Assembly: GCF_014650435.1 (NCBI RefSeq)
Contig: NZ_BMUY01000005.1
Location: 372,001 to 436,000 of the forward strand
DNA from: Streptomyces tendae
GTDB taxonomy: Bacteria; Actinomycetota; Actinomycetes; Streptomycetales; Streptomycetaceae
Length of the DNA stretch: 64,000 nt
Reading direction: 5' to 3'
Shown: positions 40,261-48,744 of the stretch, one piece after another
Position numbering within the stretch: the first letter of the stretch is position 1
How the letters are laid out: each line of letters starts with the position of its first letter
The notes under the pieces: model-generated
Seen by the model: only the letters and a program-made list of their open reading frames with translations
Told to the model about the DNA's origin: nothing
Databases searched by the model: none
Made by a program: the position numbers and the translations under genes

Positions 40261-40959
40261 ATGGGCAACAGCAAGAACGTCCAGGACATCTTCAAGGATT
40301 TGGTCGGTGATATGACCGACAGCTGGAAGGATGCCTTCGACGACCTCCTGAACCGGGACGACGACTCAGGGTCGTCGCGCGGCTCGGGATCGTCGCGCCG
40401 CTCCGGCAACGCCGTCGACACACTGGCCGGGCTGCCCCCGAACGCCCTCGCCGCGCTGGCCGGGGCCGTCAACCCGGCGACCGCGCTCGCGGGTGTCACC
40501 AATCCGCTGGCCGCCCTCGGCGGGGCCGGCGCGGCCGGCAACCCGCTCGCCGGCCTCGCGGCGCAGAACCCCCTGGCCGCGCTCACCGGTGCCGGGGGCG
40601 GCGGCAACCCGCTCGCGGCCGCGCTGGGCGGGGCGGGCAACCCCCTGGCCGCGCTGGGCGGGGCGGCCAATCCGCTCGCCGCGGTCGGCGGCGCGGCCGG
40701 CGCGCTCGGCGGGCTCGGTCAGCTGGCCGGTGGCCTCGGACACGCGGCGAGCGGGGCGGGCGACCTGATGGCGCTCCCGTCCCAGCTCACCCAGCTGCTC
40801 CAGGTGCTGCCCAAGCTCCTCGAGGCGGTCCAGGGCCTGCAGAACCTGACCAACCTGCCGGCCCAGGCCGGGCAGCAAGGGCTGGCGGCCCTGCAGGGCC
40901 TGACCGGTCAGCAGGGGCCGGGCGGTAAGCCGTCCCAGGGCGGACAGTCCTCGAGCTGA
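40261..40959 (+). CDS. NPLA-repeat Gly/Ala/Leu-rich protein of unknown function
   Basis: A 232-residue protein that I do not recognise. Residues 1-35 are an acidic amphipathic helix (VQDIFKDLVGDMTDSWKDAF), and 36-50 a Ser/Arg/Gly linker. Residues 60-145 contain seven copies of an NP(L/A)xAL/GL-Gly unit at 71, 81, 94, 103, 116, 127 and 137, spaced 9-13 residues apart by Gly/Ala. Residues 170-200 form a Leu-rich helix (LPSQLTQLLQVLPKLLEAVQ), and the tail is Gln/Gly/Ser. There is no signal peptide or classical transmembrane helix. The composition resembles self-assembling or hydrophobic-surface-coating proteins, such as a lipid-body or granule coat, but that is inference. It directly follows the sigma factor gene. 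Confidence 0.7.
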   Translation: MGNSKNVQDIFKDLVGDMTDSWKDAFDDLLNRDDDSGSSRGSGSSRRSGNAVDTLAGLPPNALAALAGAVNPATALAGVTNPLAALGGAGAAGNPLAGLAAQNPLAALTGAGGGGNPLAAALGGAGNPLAALGGAANPLAAVGGAAGALGGLGQLAGGLGHAASGAGDLMALPSQLTQLLQVLPKLLEAVQGLQNLTNLPAQAGQQGLAALQGLTGQQGPGGKPSQGGQSSS

Positions 40960-41051
40960 CCGGCCGTGCCACCGTCCCGTCCGGCCGTCTCCGTGGTGCA
41001 CGCCGACCGCCGTGCCGTACCCGGATCCCGATCTGAGGAGGATCACACACG

Positions 41052-42629
41052 ATGACGTCCGTCGTCGGCGATCGGCTGCGTCTCGTGGTCAGGGTCCTGG
41101 GCAGCCTCGTGGCCGACGAGGTGGGACAGGCGACCGGGCTGCGGAGGCGTACGAAACGGGACACGCGGTCCCCGGCGGAGGGCCTCGTCGGCTCCGCCGG
41201 GTCCGCTGCCGAGGCCACCGCCGGGGCGGAGCAGCGCCGCGCCAAGGCGGTACGGCATGCCCTGGAGAGCCTCGGTCCCTTCTATGTGAAACTCGGCCAG
41301 GTCCTCTCCACCCGGCCCGACATGGTCCCCCAGTCCATCCGGGACGAACTGCAGAACCTGCACGACGAGGTCGACGTCCAGCCGTTCTCGGAGTTCGAGC
41401 CGGTACTGGCCCGGGACCTCGGGCCGAACTGGAAGCTGCGCTTCGACGACATCGAGACCGTCGCCCCGCTGGGGGCGGCGTCCCTCGCCCAGGTCTACCG
41501 CGTGACGCTGCCCGGCGGGCGCGCGGCCGTGGTGAAGATCCAGCGACCCGGCATCCGCGAGGGCGTACTCGCGGACATGGCCCTGATGCGCCGGGCGTCG
41601 AAGATCGTGGCCCGTGTCGCTCCCCGGTTCAACGAGGTCATCGACGTCGAGGCGATGCTCGGCTCGGTCTTCGACGCCATGGAGCCGGAGCTGGACTTCA
41701 CCGGCGAGGCCCGCAACATGGACGAGGCCCGCGGGCAGGTCCGGTCGTTCCGTTCGCTGGAGGTGCCCCGGGTCCTGCACGCCAGCCCCCGGGTCCTGGT
41801 CCAGTCGCTGGCCGACGGGAAGTCGGTGCGGCACGTCGACCGCGCCCACTTCACGGACGACGAGCGCGTGGAGATCGGCAAGGACCTGCTGCGGTTCATG
41901 TACCACGGGTACTTCGTCCATCGCTTCTTCCACGCCGACCCGCACGCCGGCAACGTCTTCGCCGCTCCCGGCGGACCCGCGACGCTGATCGACTGGGGCA
42001 TGGTCGGCCGCCTGGACCGCAGGACCAGTCTTCAGCTGCTGCCGCTGTTCATGGCCATGGCGCAGAACGACGGGGCCGGGCTGGCGCAGCACTGGGCGGA
42101 GATGGGCCGGCTGACGCCGTGGGCCAACATGCCCGCGTTCGCCGCCGACATGGCCGCGTTCGTGCCCACGGTCTCCCATCTCTCACTGGAGGACATGAAC
42201 TTCGGCGTCGCGCTCACCACCGTGCTGGCCAAGGCGACCAAACGCGGCATCGGTTCGCCGCCGGCCGTCTCGCTGCTGGGCAAGTCCTTCGCGAACCTGG
42301 ACGGTTCGGTGCGGTGCCTGGCTCCCGAGATCACACTGCCCGAGGTGTTCCAGGCGGAGGTGCCGAAGATCCTTTTCGCACTGGGCCGCGATTTCCTCGG
42401 CCGCAACCAGTTCGCCCGGAACTCCATGGAGCTTCTGCTGGCCGCCGTCACCAGTCCCGAACAGGTCCGGGGCGTCCTCTCCGACGTGGCCAACCGTCAG
42501 TTCGCACTGAACATCCACGAGCCGCGCACCCCCGCCGCGATGGGCGGCCAGCGGCCCGCCCGCCCCTCCAAAAGCCTGCTCGCGCTGGGTGCCGCGGCCT
42601 TCCTGCTGGGCCGTCGCCGCTCCGGATGA
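41052..42629 (+). CDS. ABC1/UbiB-family atypical kinase-like protein
   Basis: A 525-residue ABC1 (AarF/UbiB/ADCK) protein. The family KxGQ motif is in FYVKLGQVLSTRPD, the Ala-rich nucleotide loop in APLGAASLAQVYRV, the ATP lysine in VVKIQRPG, the catalytic loop in FHADPHAGNVF, and the metal Asp in LIDWGMVG. A short hydrophobic stretch near the C-terminus (SLLALGAAAFLLG) may dock it on the membrane. Family members help handle lipids and isoprenoid quinones and have low ATPase activity. Its presence in operon B suggests work on a hydrophobic pathway intermediate. RBS GAGGAGG precedes the ATG. Confidence 0.9.
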   Translation: MTSVVGDRLRLVVRVLGSLVADEVGQATGLRRRTKRDTRSPAEGLVGSAGSAAEATAGAEQRRAKAVRHALESLGPFYVKLGQVLSTRPDMVPQSIRDELQNLHDEVDVQPFSEFEPVLARDLGPNWKLRFDDIETVAPLGAASLAQVYRVTLPGGRAAVVKIQRPGIREGVLADMALMRRASKIVARVAPRFNEVIDVEAMLGSVFDAMEPELDFTGEARNMDEARGQVRSFRSLEVPRVLHASPRVLVQSLADGKSVRHVDRAHFTDDERVEIGKDLLRFMYHGYFVHRFFHADPHAGNVFAAPGGPATLIDWGMVGRLDRRTSLQLLPLFMAMAQNDGAGLAQHWAEMGRLTPWANMPAFAADMAAFVPTVSHLSLEDMNFGVALTTVLAKATKRGIGSPPAVSLLGKSFANLDGSVRCLAPEITLPEVFQAEVPKILFALGRDFLGRNQFARNSMELLLAAVTSPEQVRGVLSDVANRQFALNIHEPRTPAAMGGQRPARPSKSLLALGAAAFLLGRRRSG

Positions 42630-42671
42630 TCCGGGTCCGCACAGCCGCCCCGCCCCACCTCAAGGAGATCC

Positions 42672-43550
42672 ATGCCGGAATCCACACGTCCGCAGTCACC
42701 GTTCGCGCCGGCCGCCGCAACCCCGCACGGCATTTCCCGCGCGGCGCTCTGGACGGCCGCCGCACACGCGGCGGAGCACCTCCGGCCCGCGCCGCTCGTC
42801 CGCGACCCGTGGGCCGCCGACTTCCTCCACGCGGCCGGGTTCGACGGGGGCCCGCCCGGTGACGGACCGCTGCAGCGCATGCTGCCCGACTATCAGGTGG
42901 TACGCACCCGCTTCTTCGACGACTACCTTCTCGCCGCGGCCCGTTCGGGCTGCCGCCAGGTGGTGCTGCTCGGCGCCGGTCTCGACACCCGTGCCTTCCG
43001 GCTCGACTGGCCGACCGGGGTGCACGTCTTCGAGGTGGAGGACGCGGCCGTACATGCCTTCAAGGAGTACGTACTGGACTGGAGCCGGCTCTCCTGCGGA
43101 CGCCGCACCGTCGTCGAAGCCGACGGCGCGGCATCCTGGCAAGAGGAGCTCAAGACGGCGGGATTCGATCCCGGCAGGCCCACCGCATGGCTCTGCGAGG
43201 CACCCCTGTACTTCCTTCAGCCCCCGGAGGCGGAGGCTGTCGTCACCGTGATGACCGAACTCTCCGCCCCCGGGAGCACGTTCGGCGCCGAGTGCGTGAA
43301 CTCCGCGACCATGTCGTCCCCGTTCGTCGCGCCCTTCATGGACGCCCTGTCGACGATCGGACTGGCCTGGAACTGGCAGATCGCCGATCCGGGGCGCTGG
43401 TGGGCCGAGCGCGGCTGGGATGCGGCGGCCGCCGACCTGTACACGCTGCCGTACGCGGTCGAGCGCCTCACCCCGTATCTGCCGCTGATCGGCACGTCCG
43501 CCGCGGAGAGCGTCTTCCTCACCACCGGCACGCTGCGCGGCACACCCTGA
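42672..43550 (+). CDS. SAM-dependent methyltransferase (PPM/LCMT-like O-methyltransferase family)
   Basis: A 292-residue protein of the Leu-carboxyl-methyltransferase/TIGR00027 group. The N-terminal helix is GISRAALWTAAAHAAEHLRPAP...VRDPWAADFL. VVRTRFFDDYLLAAARSGCRQVVLLGAGLDTRAFRL is the signature with motif I GAGLDTRAFR, and FEVED is the acidic SAM-binding strand (the family usually has FEVD). LCEAPLYFLQPPEAEA matches the usual EG-LxYL region. Members methylate carboxyl or hydroxyl groups, so it may make a methyl ester of the cluster product. It is the last gene of block B and is followed by a strong terminator. Confidence 0.85.
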   Translation: MPESTRPQSPFAPAAATPHGISRAALWTAAAHAAEHLRPAPLVRDPWAADFLHAAGFDGGPPGDGPLQRMLPDYQVVRTRFFDDYLLAAARSGCRQVVLLGAGLDTRAFRLDWPTGVHVFEVEDAAVHAFKEYVLDWSRLSCGRRTVVEADGAASWQEELKTAGFDPGRPTAWLCEAPLYFLQPPEAEAVVTVMTELSAPGSTFGAECVNSATMSSPFVAPFMDALSTIGLAWNWQIADPGRWWAERGWDAAAADLYTLPYAVERLTPYLPLIGTSAAESVFLTTGTLRGTP

Positions 43551-43552
43551 CA

Positions 43553-43605
43553 CGGCATCACGCACGGGCCTCGGACGCACCGTCCGGGGCCCGCGCGTGA
43601 TGCCG
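43553..43605. terminator. Bidirectional terminator between blocks B and C
   Basis: CGGCATCACGC at 43553-43563 pairs perfectly with GCGTGATGCCG at 43595-43605, and the loop holds a further CGGACG/CGTCCG stem. It starts 3 bases after the methyltransferase stop and ends 4 bases before the stop of the convergent gene, so it should end both operons. Confidence 0.8.
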
Positions 43606-43608
43606 TGG

Positions 43609-44850
43609 CTACGGCCGCTCCAGCTCCAGCAGCGCCGCGAGCCACAGGTCGGGGAGTTCGTCCGCGGTCGCCAGCGCCTCGTCGTGAACGACGGTCAAGC
43701 ACGCGGTGTCGTGCTGGCTCGTCAGCGTCGTCACACACCGGATGCCCGACGCGACGCCGGCGAAGACGGCCGCGCGGCGGGCCGCGACCCCCTGGTGGAC
43801 CAGGGCCGTGCCGAAGTTCACGCTGCTCACCGGGCCGGCCACGAACGCCCCGCGGACCAGGCGGGTGCCGACGGTGGCGCCGAGCGACCGCGGGGAGGCG
43901 GACAGCAGCAGGCGCATGGCGTCGCGCCGCCGGCTCTCCCGCAGCCGGCCCGTGCGGGCGACGACCCGGGCCAGGGCCCGCTGGGGCGACTCCTCGTCGC
44001 AGGGCAGCAGGAGCCGGGCGGTGACCATGCGGTTGCCCGGGGCGTACTCCTCCCCCGGGGCCCGGACCGACATCGGGATCGACACGGGCAACGGCGGATG
44101 GGCCGAGCCGGTGTCCTTCAGGTACCAGGTGCGGACGGCGTGGGACAGGGCCGCGAGATAGACGTCCGTGACCGTGCCGCCGTGCGCGCGGGCGATGGCG
44201 CGCAGCCGGGCCAGCGGGGTGTCGGCGTGGCAGACGTCGACGCGGCCCGTGGATTCTCCGTCGAACGCGGGTTTCGGGGTGGGCGCGCGGAAGGCGGCCA
44301 CCACCTCGCCCAGGGCGTCCGCGAGGCCGTGTCCGGTGGGCCGGGCGGGACGCTGTGGGGCCGGTGCGCCCTCGGGGTGGTCTCCGAGGAGGGCGCGGGC
44401 GGTGTAGGCGGCGCCCATGCCGTCCTGGAAGGTGTGGTCGGTTCGGTAGACCAGGGTGTGGCGGTCCGCCGGGCCGTGGACCAGCCACACGTCCCAGGGC
44501 GGCCCGTCGTCCGTGCTCATCGGCCGGGACAGCATCAGGCGGCTGGTCGCCGACCCGTCGGTGTCCTCGGGCAGCCACGCCTCGTGCACGTGCCGGTCCA
44601 CCGCGATCCGGTCCACTCGCCGGAATTTCCCGCGATCCCGTGCGATGCGGTAGCGCAACGTCGGGACGCGGTGGGCGCGTTCGGCGACCCGCGCGCGTAC
44701 GGAGTCCAGGGTGGGGGCACGGCCTTCGAACCCGAATGTGAACGCGAGGGGCACGGGGTTGCCGCCCGTCGCGAGGTGGAAGGCGACATCCACGGTTCCC
44801 ATGGACAGGGCCGACGGCAGGCGGCCGTCCGTACCGAAGTCGGGTCGCAT
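43609..44850 (-). CDS. WES/DGAT-fold (condensation-like) acyltransferase
   Basis: A 413-residue protein resembling wax-ester-synthase/diacylglycerol-acyltransferase enzymes. It starts MRPDFGTDGRLPSALSMGTVD at the ATG at 44850 after an AGGAGG site. The catalytic HHxxxDG motif appears as DHTFQDG (Asp138-Gly144): the second, essential His139 and Asp143 are kept but the first His is Asp. Further family features are the PLPVSIPMSVRAPGEE region and GPVSSVNFG, similar to the family's NVPGP area. It would join an acyl-CoA or acyl-ACP to an alcohol or amine. Last gene of the nine-gene block C, 95 bases after the DAO-type gene. Confidence 0.8.
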   Translation of the reverse strand: MRPDFGTDGRLPSALSMGTVDVAFHLATGGNPVPLAFTFGFEGRAPTLDSVRARVAERAHRVPTLRYRIARDRGKFRRVDRIAVDRHVHEAWLPEDTDGSATSRLMLSRPMSTDDGPPWDVWLVHGPADRHTLVYRTDHTFQDGMGAAYTARALLGDHPEGAPAPQRPARPTGHGLADALGEVVAAFRAPTPKPAFDGESTGRVDVCHADTPLARLRAIARAHGGTVTDVYLAALSHAVRTWYLKDTGSAHPPLPVSIPMSVRAPGEEYAPGNRMVTARLLLPCDEESPQRALARVVARTGRLRESRRRDAMRLLLSASPRSLGATVGTRLVRGAFVAGPVSSVNFGTALVHQGVAARRAAVFAGVASGIRCVTTLTSQHDTACLTVVHDEALATADELPDLWLAALLELERP

Positions 44851-44945
44851 TGTGGAACCTCCTGGTCGGGTTATGAGGGTGGTCTGTCGGGCTGCGCGGC
44901 CGGGGCCTGCGGAGCTGGGGTACGGATGCGGGACCGCGCCCGCCG

Positions 44946-46268
44946 TCAGCACGTGTGCCGTGCGATTCGCCCCAGTGTGTCCACGTACGCCCGCAGCAGG
45001 GGCCCCGCGGGTCCGCGTGCGGGCAGGCGCGGGGCCCGGGAACGGTGCCACGGGAGCGGTTCGCCGGGTTCCGGCTCACCCAGCAGGGCCGCGGCCACGT
45101 GCGCGCCGTGCGCCACGGACAGGGCGAGTCCGTGCCCGCAGCAGCCGCCGATGTACCAGACGTCGTCGAAGCCCGGCACCGGCCCCACCACCGGCAGGTC
45201 GTCGCCCGTCATGCCGATGCGGCCGGACCAGCGGTGGGTGACCCGTACCCGGGCGAGGTCCGGATGCAGGGACCGCAGCCACCTCTCCAGCCAGGTCCAG
45301 GCACGCTCCCTGACGGCCTGGAGACGGGGAGCGCCCATACCCGCCGGGACCGTGGCGGTACCGCCGCCCGCCACCAGGCCCCGGTCCGGGAGCAGCCGGA
45401 AGTACGGCGCCATCGGGACGGCGTCGACGACGGAGTGCCCGGCGCGGCCGCCCAGGGACTCGTAGGCCGGGGCGCTCAGCGGTTCGGTGGCGACGGCGTA
45501 GACCTCGAGCGGCAGGACGGTGCCGACCGGCAGGTCCAGTGCCTGCGCGGCCGAGTTGACGGCCAGCACCGCCTGACCGGCGTAGAGCCTGCCGTGCGGG
45601 AGGACCAGCTCGGGGCCGACCAGATCGCCGGGGCGCAGGGCCAGCAGCGGGCTGCGGCCGTAGAACCGCACGCCCTTGTCGGCGCAGGCACGGGCGAGGG
45701 CGCAGGTCAGGGCGGCCGGGTCGAGGGTCGCGGCGGGGCGGTGCAGGAGCGCCGCCCGGTAGGGCACGCCGACCCGGTCGCGGATGCCGGCTGGGGAGAG
45801 GACCGGGACGTCCAGACCGAGTTCGCGGCAGGCGCGGGCCTGGCGGGCGAGTGCCACCAGGCCCGCGGACGACCGCGTGGCCATCAACTGCTCGCCGGAC
45901 CGCAGCCCGCAGGGCACGTCGAGCCGGGCGCACAGGGCGAGGACGTCCCGCACCGCCCGCTCACTGGCCCGGTGCATCCTGCGCGCCGTCTGCGGGCCGA
46001 AGCGGCGCACCGCGTGGTCGACCGCGGGGCCGGCCCGGGGGCCCAGCAGACCGGTGCCCCGGCCGCTGGCGCCGGCGGCCGGGTGCTCGGCGTCCACCAC
46101 CGCGATGTCGAGCCCGGGGGCACGCTCCGCCAGGTGGTAGGCGCAGGACAGCCCGGCCAGCCCGGCCCCGACGACGGCCACGTCCGCGGTGACCACGCCG
46201 TGCAACTGGGGCTGCGTCGGCAGTTCCGCGGGGTCCCAGTACGGCGTTCCGGCCGGCAGCCTGGTCAT
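44946..46268 (-). CDS. FAD-dependent amine/amino-acid oxidase (DAO family)
   Basis: A 440-residue flavoenzyme of the DAO (glycine oxidase / sarcosine oxidase / PuuB-like) family. The FAD motif is ADVAVVGAGLAGLSCAYHLAE (29-49), the acidic ribose binder AVVDAEHPAAGASGRGTG and the late motif IGMTGDDLPVVGPVPGFDDVWYIGGCCGHGLALS. PuuB-type start YWDPAELPTQPQLHGVVTADV supports an amine-type substrate. The ATG at 46268 overlaps the flavin reductase stop (ATGA). In the context of an N-N or amine pathway it could oxidise a C-N bond of a hydrazine-amino-acid or amine intermediate. DAO homologues do this in hydrazinoacetate pathways. Confidence 0.87.
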   Translation of the reverse strand: MTRLPAGTPYWDPAELPTQPQLHGVVTADVAVVGAGLAGLSCAYHLAERAPGLDIAVVDAEHPAAGASGRGTGLLGPRAGPAVDHAVRRFGPQTARRMHRASERAVRDVLALCARLDVPCGLRSGEQLMATRSSAGLVALARQARACRELGLDVPVLSPAGIRDRVGVPYRAALLHRPAATLDPAALTCALARACADKGVRFYGRSPLLALRPGDLVGPELVLPHGRLYAGQAVLAVNSAAQALDLPVGTVLPLEVYAVATEPLSAPAYESLGGRAGHSVVDAVPMAPYFRLLPDRGLVAGGGTATVPAGMGAPRLQAVRERAWTWLERWLRSLHPDLARVRVTHRWSGRIGMTGDDLPVVGPVPGFDDVWYIGGCCGHGLALSVAHGAHVAAALLGEPEPGEPLPWHRSRAPRLPARGPAGPLLRAYVDTLGRIARHTC

Positions 46269-46864
46269 CCTGCGGCGTCCGGCACCGGCTCGGTCAGCAC
46301 ACCGAACCGGCGGTCGTGCCACAGCAGCGGGCGTCCACCGCCCACGTGCACGGCGGCCACCCGGCCGACGACGAGGTGGTGGTCGCCGTAGCGGCGTACG
46401 TCCTCGGTCAGGCACACCGACCAGGCGAGCGCGCCGGCCAGCACGGGAACACCCAGCACCTGTCGGGTGTCGGTCCCGGCGAACCGCTCCGCCGCGGTCG
46501 TGGTGGGGGACGCGAACCGGCCCGCGAGCTCCTGCTGTTCCTCGCGCAGCAGGTGCACGGCGAAGGCCCGGCGGGCGCGGACTGCGGCGAGGGTGCGGGA
46601 GCCGTCGCGCAGACAGGCAAGGAGCAGCGGCGGGCGGGCGGAGAGCGAGGTGACGGCTGACACCGTCATACCCAGCGGGCCGTCCTCGCCGCGGGCGGTC
46701 ACGACGGTCACGCCGGCGGCCAGCTTGGCGTACATCCCGAGGCAACGGGCGGCGCCGGGTCCCGGTTCCTCGTGCAGCGGCTCCGCGCGCGGCGGGTCGG
46801 CGACCGGCGGCGGGGCGCCCGCGACGGCCGCCCGGTCAGTCACCAGCCGCAGCCGCGCGCTCAT
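46265..46864 (-). CDS. Flavin reductase (HpaC/VlmR-like)
   Basis: A 199-residue NAD(P)H:flavin reductase. The core is MYAKLAAGVTVVTARGEDGPLGMTVSAVTSLSARPPLLLACL, then RAFAVHLLREEQQELAGRFA and the late DHHLVVGRVAAVH with the family His. It supplies reduced flavin to a partner monooxygenase, and the best candidate in the operon is the acyl-CoA-dehydrogenase-like protein at 49919-51052. The halogenase-like protein in block B might also use it. The first ~40 residues are Pro/Ala-rich and unlikely to be structured. Its start lies 29 bases inside the SRPBCC gene. Confidence 0.9.
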   Translation of the reverse strand: MSARLRLVTDRAAVAGAPPPVADPPRAEPLHEEPGPGAARCLGMYAKLAAGVTVVTARGEDGPLGMTVSAVTSLSARPPLLLACLRDGSRTLAAVRARRAFAVHLLREEQQELAGRFASPTTTAAERFAGTDTRQVLGVPVLAGALAWSVCLTEDVRRYGDHHLVVGRVAAVHVGGGRPLLWHDRRFGVLTEPVPDAAG

Positions 46865-47303
46865 CGATCACCTCCGCGCCCGCAAGGCCCCGCAGCACGC
46901 GGGCGATGTTGGTCCGCAGGGTCGACTCGGCCACCGGGTCGAGGATCTCGGCCATGGACGGGATGCCGAGGTCGAAGGCCGCGGTGTAGACGACGAGCGT
47001 GCCGCCGTCCCGCGCTTCGCAGCGCCAGCTCCCCTCGAAGGCCTGGAAGTCGCCGCTGAGCTGTTCGAAGGCGATGGAGTACGTCTCGGGCGCGTAGGTG
47101 TCGCGTTCCCGCCACCGCATCAGGCCACCCCGGAACTCGACGGTCCAGTCCGAGACCGCGGAGCCGTCGGGCAGCGGAGGCTCGACGTGCACCTCGCGGA
47201 AGGTGTCGCTGTGCTCGGGATAGCGGCGGAAGTCGCTGATGCGGGCGTAGACGTCGGCGGGTGCCAGTCCGTCGGCGAGGGCGTGCAGGACCACGTGGCG
47301 CAT
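46836..47303 (-). CDS. SRPBCC (START/Bet v1-like) protein, cyclase/ligand-binding type
   Basis: A 155-residue protein with the polyketide-cyclase-type helix-grip pattern: MRHVVLHALADGLAPADVYARISDFRRYPEH at the start, VEFRGGLMRWRERDTY in the middle and an amphipathic C-terminal helix (STLRTNIARVLRGLA). Such proteins bind hydrophobic ligands in a deep pocket and some act as cyclases or aromatases. No strictly catalytic residues can be named. It may hold the alkyl intermediate during N-oxidation or N-N rearrangement (inference). It lies 94 bases after the aminotransferase gene. Confidence 0.8.
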   Translation of the reverse strand: MRHVVLHALADGLAPADVYARISDFRRYPEHSDTFREVHVEPPLPDGSAVSDWTVEFRGGLMRWRERDTYAPETYSIAFEQLSGDFQAFEGSWRCEARDGGTLVVYTAAFDLGIPSMAEILDPVAESTLRTNIARVLRGLAGAEVIDERAAAAGD

Positions 47304-47397
47304 GGGTCGTTCGGTTCCTTCCCGGAGGTCTTTTGGACGCTGGTGTCCGGAGCTGGTGTCCGGAGCTGTTGGCTGGCGCCGGCGCCAGGAGCCGGTG

Positions 47398-48744
47398 TCA
47401 GCCGGTCATACGGTCGGCGGTGCCGCGCAGGGCCGCGCCGAGGGTGGTGAGGAACAGGTCGAGCGCGGAGTCCTCGACCAGGGCCGGCGGGGTCAGCCGC
47501 AGCACCCGGGTGGAGTTGAGGGAGTTGTTGACGAGCACACCGCGGGAGATCAGTTCCAGCAGGAGTTCGCCGACCGCCTGTTCTTCGGCGAACTCGATGC
47601 CGATCAGCAGACCCCGGCCGCGCACTTCTCGGACCAGTCCGCCCTGGTACGGCGCGCACACCTCCCGTACGGCGGTGAGGATGCGCGGGCCGAGCGCGGC
47701 GGCCCGGGCCACGGTGTCCTCCTCCTCCATGGCCCGTACGGTGGCGAGGGCGGCGGCGCAGGCGATCGGCGAGGCGCCGAACGTGGAGGTGTGCAGGTAG
47801 GGGTCGCGGCTGAAGGGGGCGTATGCCTCCGCGGTGGCGACCATCGCGGCGACCGGTACGACACCGCCGCTGAGTCCCTTGCCGACGAGCAGCACGTCCG
47901 GACACACGTCCTCGGCGTCGACGCCCCACCAGGTGCCGAGCCGTCCCATGCCGGTCTGGATCTCGTCGACGACCAGCAGGGCGCCGTACGCCTGGCACAG
48001 CGCCCGCACCTGGCTGAGGTAGCCGGGGCGAGGGATGCGTACGCCGCCCTCGCCCTGGACGGGTTCGACGATGACGCAGGCCCGGTCGCGGTGGGCGGCC
48101 AGCGCCTGTTCGAGGTCGGCCGGGTCGTCGTAGGCCACCTGGGTGACGTCGGGGAGCAGGGGCTGGAACGGCGTCTGGTACGTGGCGTTGGCGGTGACGC
48201 TCAGCGCGCCGAGGGTCTTGCCGTGGAAGCCGCTGCGGGTGGTGATCACCGAGGTGAGTCCGTGGGCGCGGGCCAGTTTCAGGGCCGCCTCGGTGGCCTC
48301 GGCACCGGAGTTGACGAAGTGGACGTAGTCGAGGCCGGGCGGGGTGTGGGCGGCCAGGGCCTCGGCGGCCAGAGCGGCGACGGGTTCGAGGAGGACGCGG
48401 CTGGCCAGCGGGTGGGTGTCGATCTGCCGGTGCACCGCTTCGACGACGGCCGGGTGGCGGTGGCCCATGATGAAGACGCCGAAGCCGCCGAAGTCCAGGA
48501 AGCGGCGGCCGTCGTCGGTGTGGATCCAGACGCCCTCGGAGCGGACCTCGGCCATGCCGCCCATGACACGGCCCATCACGGCACGGCCGGAGCCGATGTG
48601 CTTGAGGTAGAGGTCCACGATGCCGGGCCGGTCGGTCGGCGCGGCGGTCCCGGCACGCGGGGTGGAGGACTCGGAGTCGGACCCGGTATTCCCGAGGCCG
48701 GAGGACGGGGCGGTGGTCCCGGTGGACGGGGGTGACATGGTCAT
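47398..48744 (-). CDS. Class III PLP-dependent aminotransferase (proposed fatty-aldehyde aminotransferase)
   Basis: A 448-residue class III aminotransferase. HFVNSGAEATEAALKLARA binds the cofactor phosphate, FHGKTLGALS is the usual His loop, Asp260 in LLVVDEIQTGMGRLG contacts the PLP nitrogen, and Lys289 in LLVGKGLSGG forms the Schiff base. The first ~38 residues are a Ser/Thr/Gly-rich leader. It overlaps the acyl reductase stop by 4 bases. This strict pairing resembles the reductase-aminotransferase couple that makes alkylamines from acyl thioesters, as in tambjamine-type pathways. The proposed product is a fatty amine. Confidence 0.9.
   Translation of the reverse strand: MTMSPPSTGTTAPSSGLGNTGSDSESSTPRAGTAAPTDRPGIVDLYLKHIGSGRAVMGRVMGGMAEVRSEGVWIHTDDGRRFLDFGGFGVFIMGHRHPAVVEAVHRQIDTHPLASRVLLEPVAALAAEALAAHTPPGLDYVHFVNSGAEATEAALKLARAHGLTSVITTRSGFHGKTLGALSVTANATYQTPFQPLLPDVTQVAYDDPADLEQALAAHRDRACVIVEPVQGEGGVRIPRPGYLSQVRALCQAYGALLVVDEIQTGMGRLGTWWGVDAEDVCPDVLLVGKGLSGGVVPVAAMVATAEAYAPFSRDPYLHTSTFGASPIACAAALATVRAMEEEDTVARAAALGPRILTAVREVCAPYQGGLVREVRGRGLLIGIEFAEEQAVGELLLELISRGVLVNNSLNSTRVLRLTPPALVEDSALDLFLTTLGAALRGTADRMTG

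Noticed and set aside
40440..40720. Possible CRISPR-like or microsatellite array from the repeated GGCAACCCGCTCGCC-type sequence
   Set aside because: The units are codon-level repeats of NPLA within one continuous frame, unevenly spaced and with no unique spacers. It is a coding repeat.
43217..45079. A 620-codon minus-strand frame overlapping the WES-like gene and the block B/C terminator
   Set aside because: It would run through the strong terminator and into the opposite methyltransferase gene. The WES-like frame with AGGAGG and a family match explains the strand.
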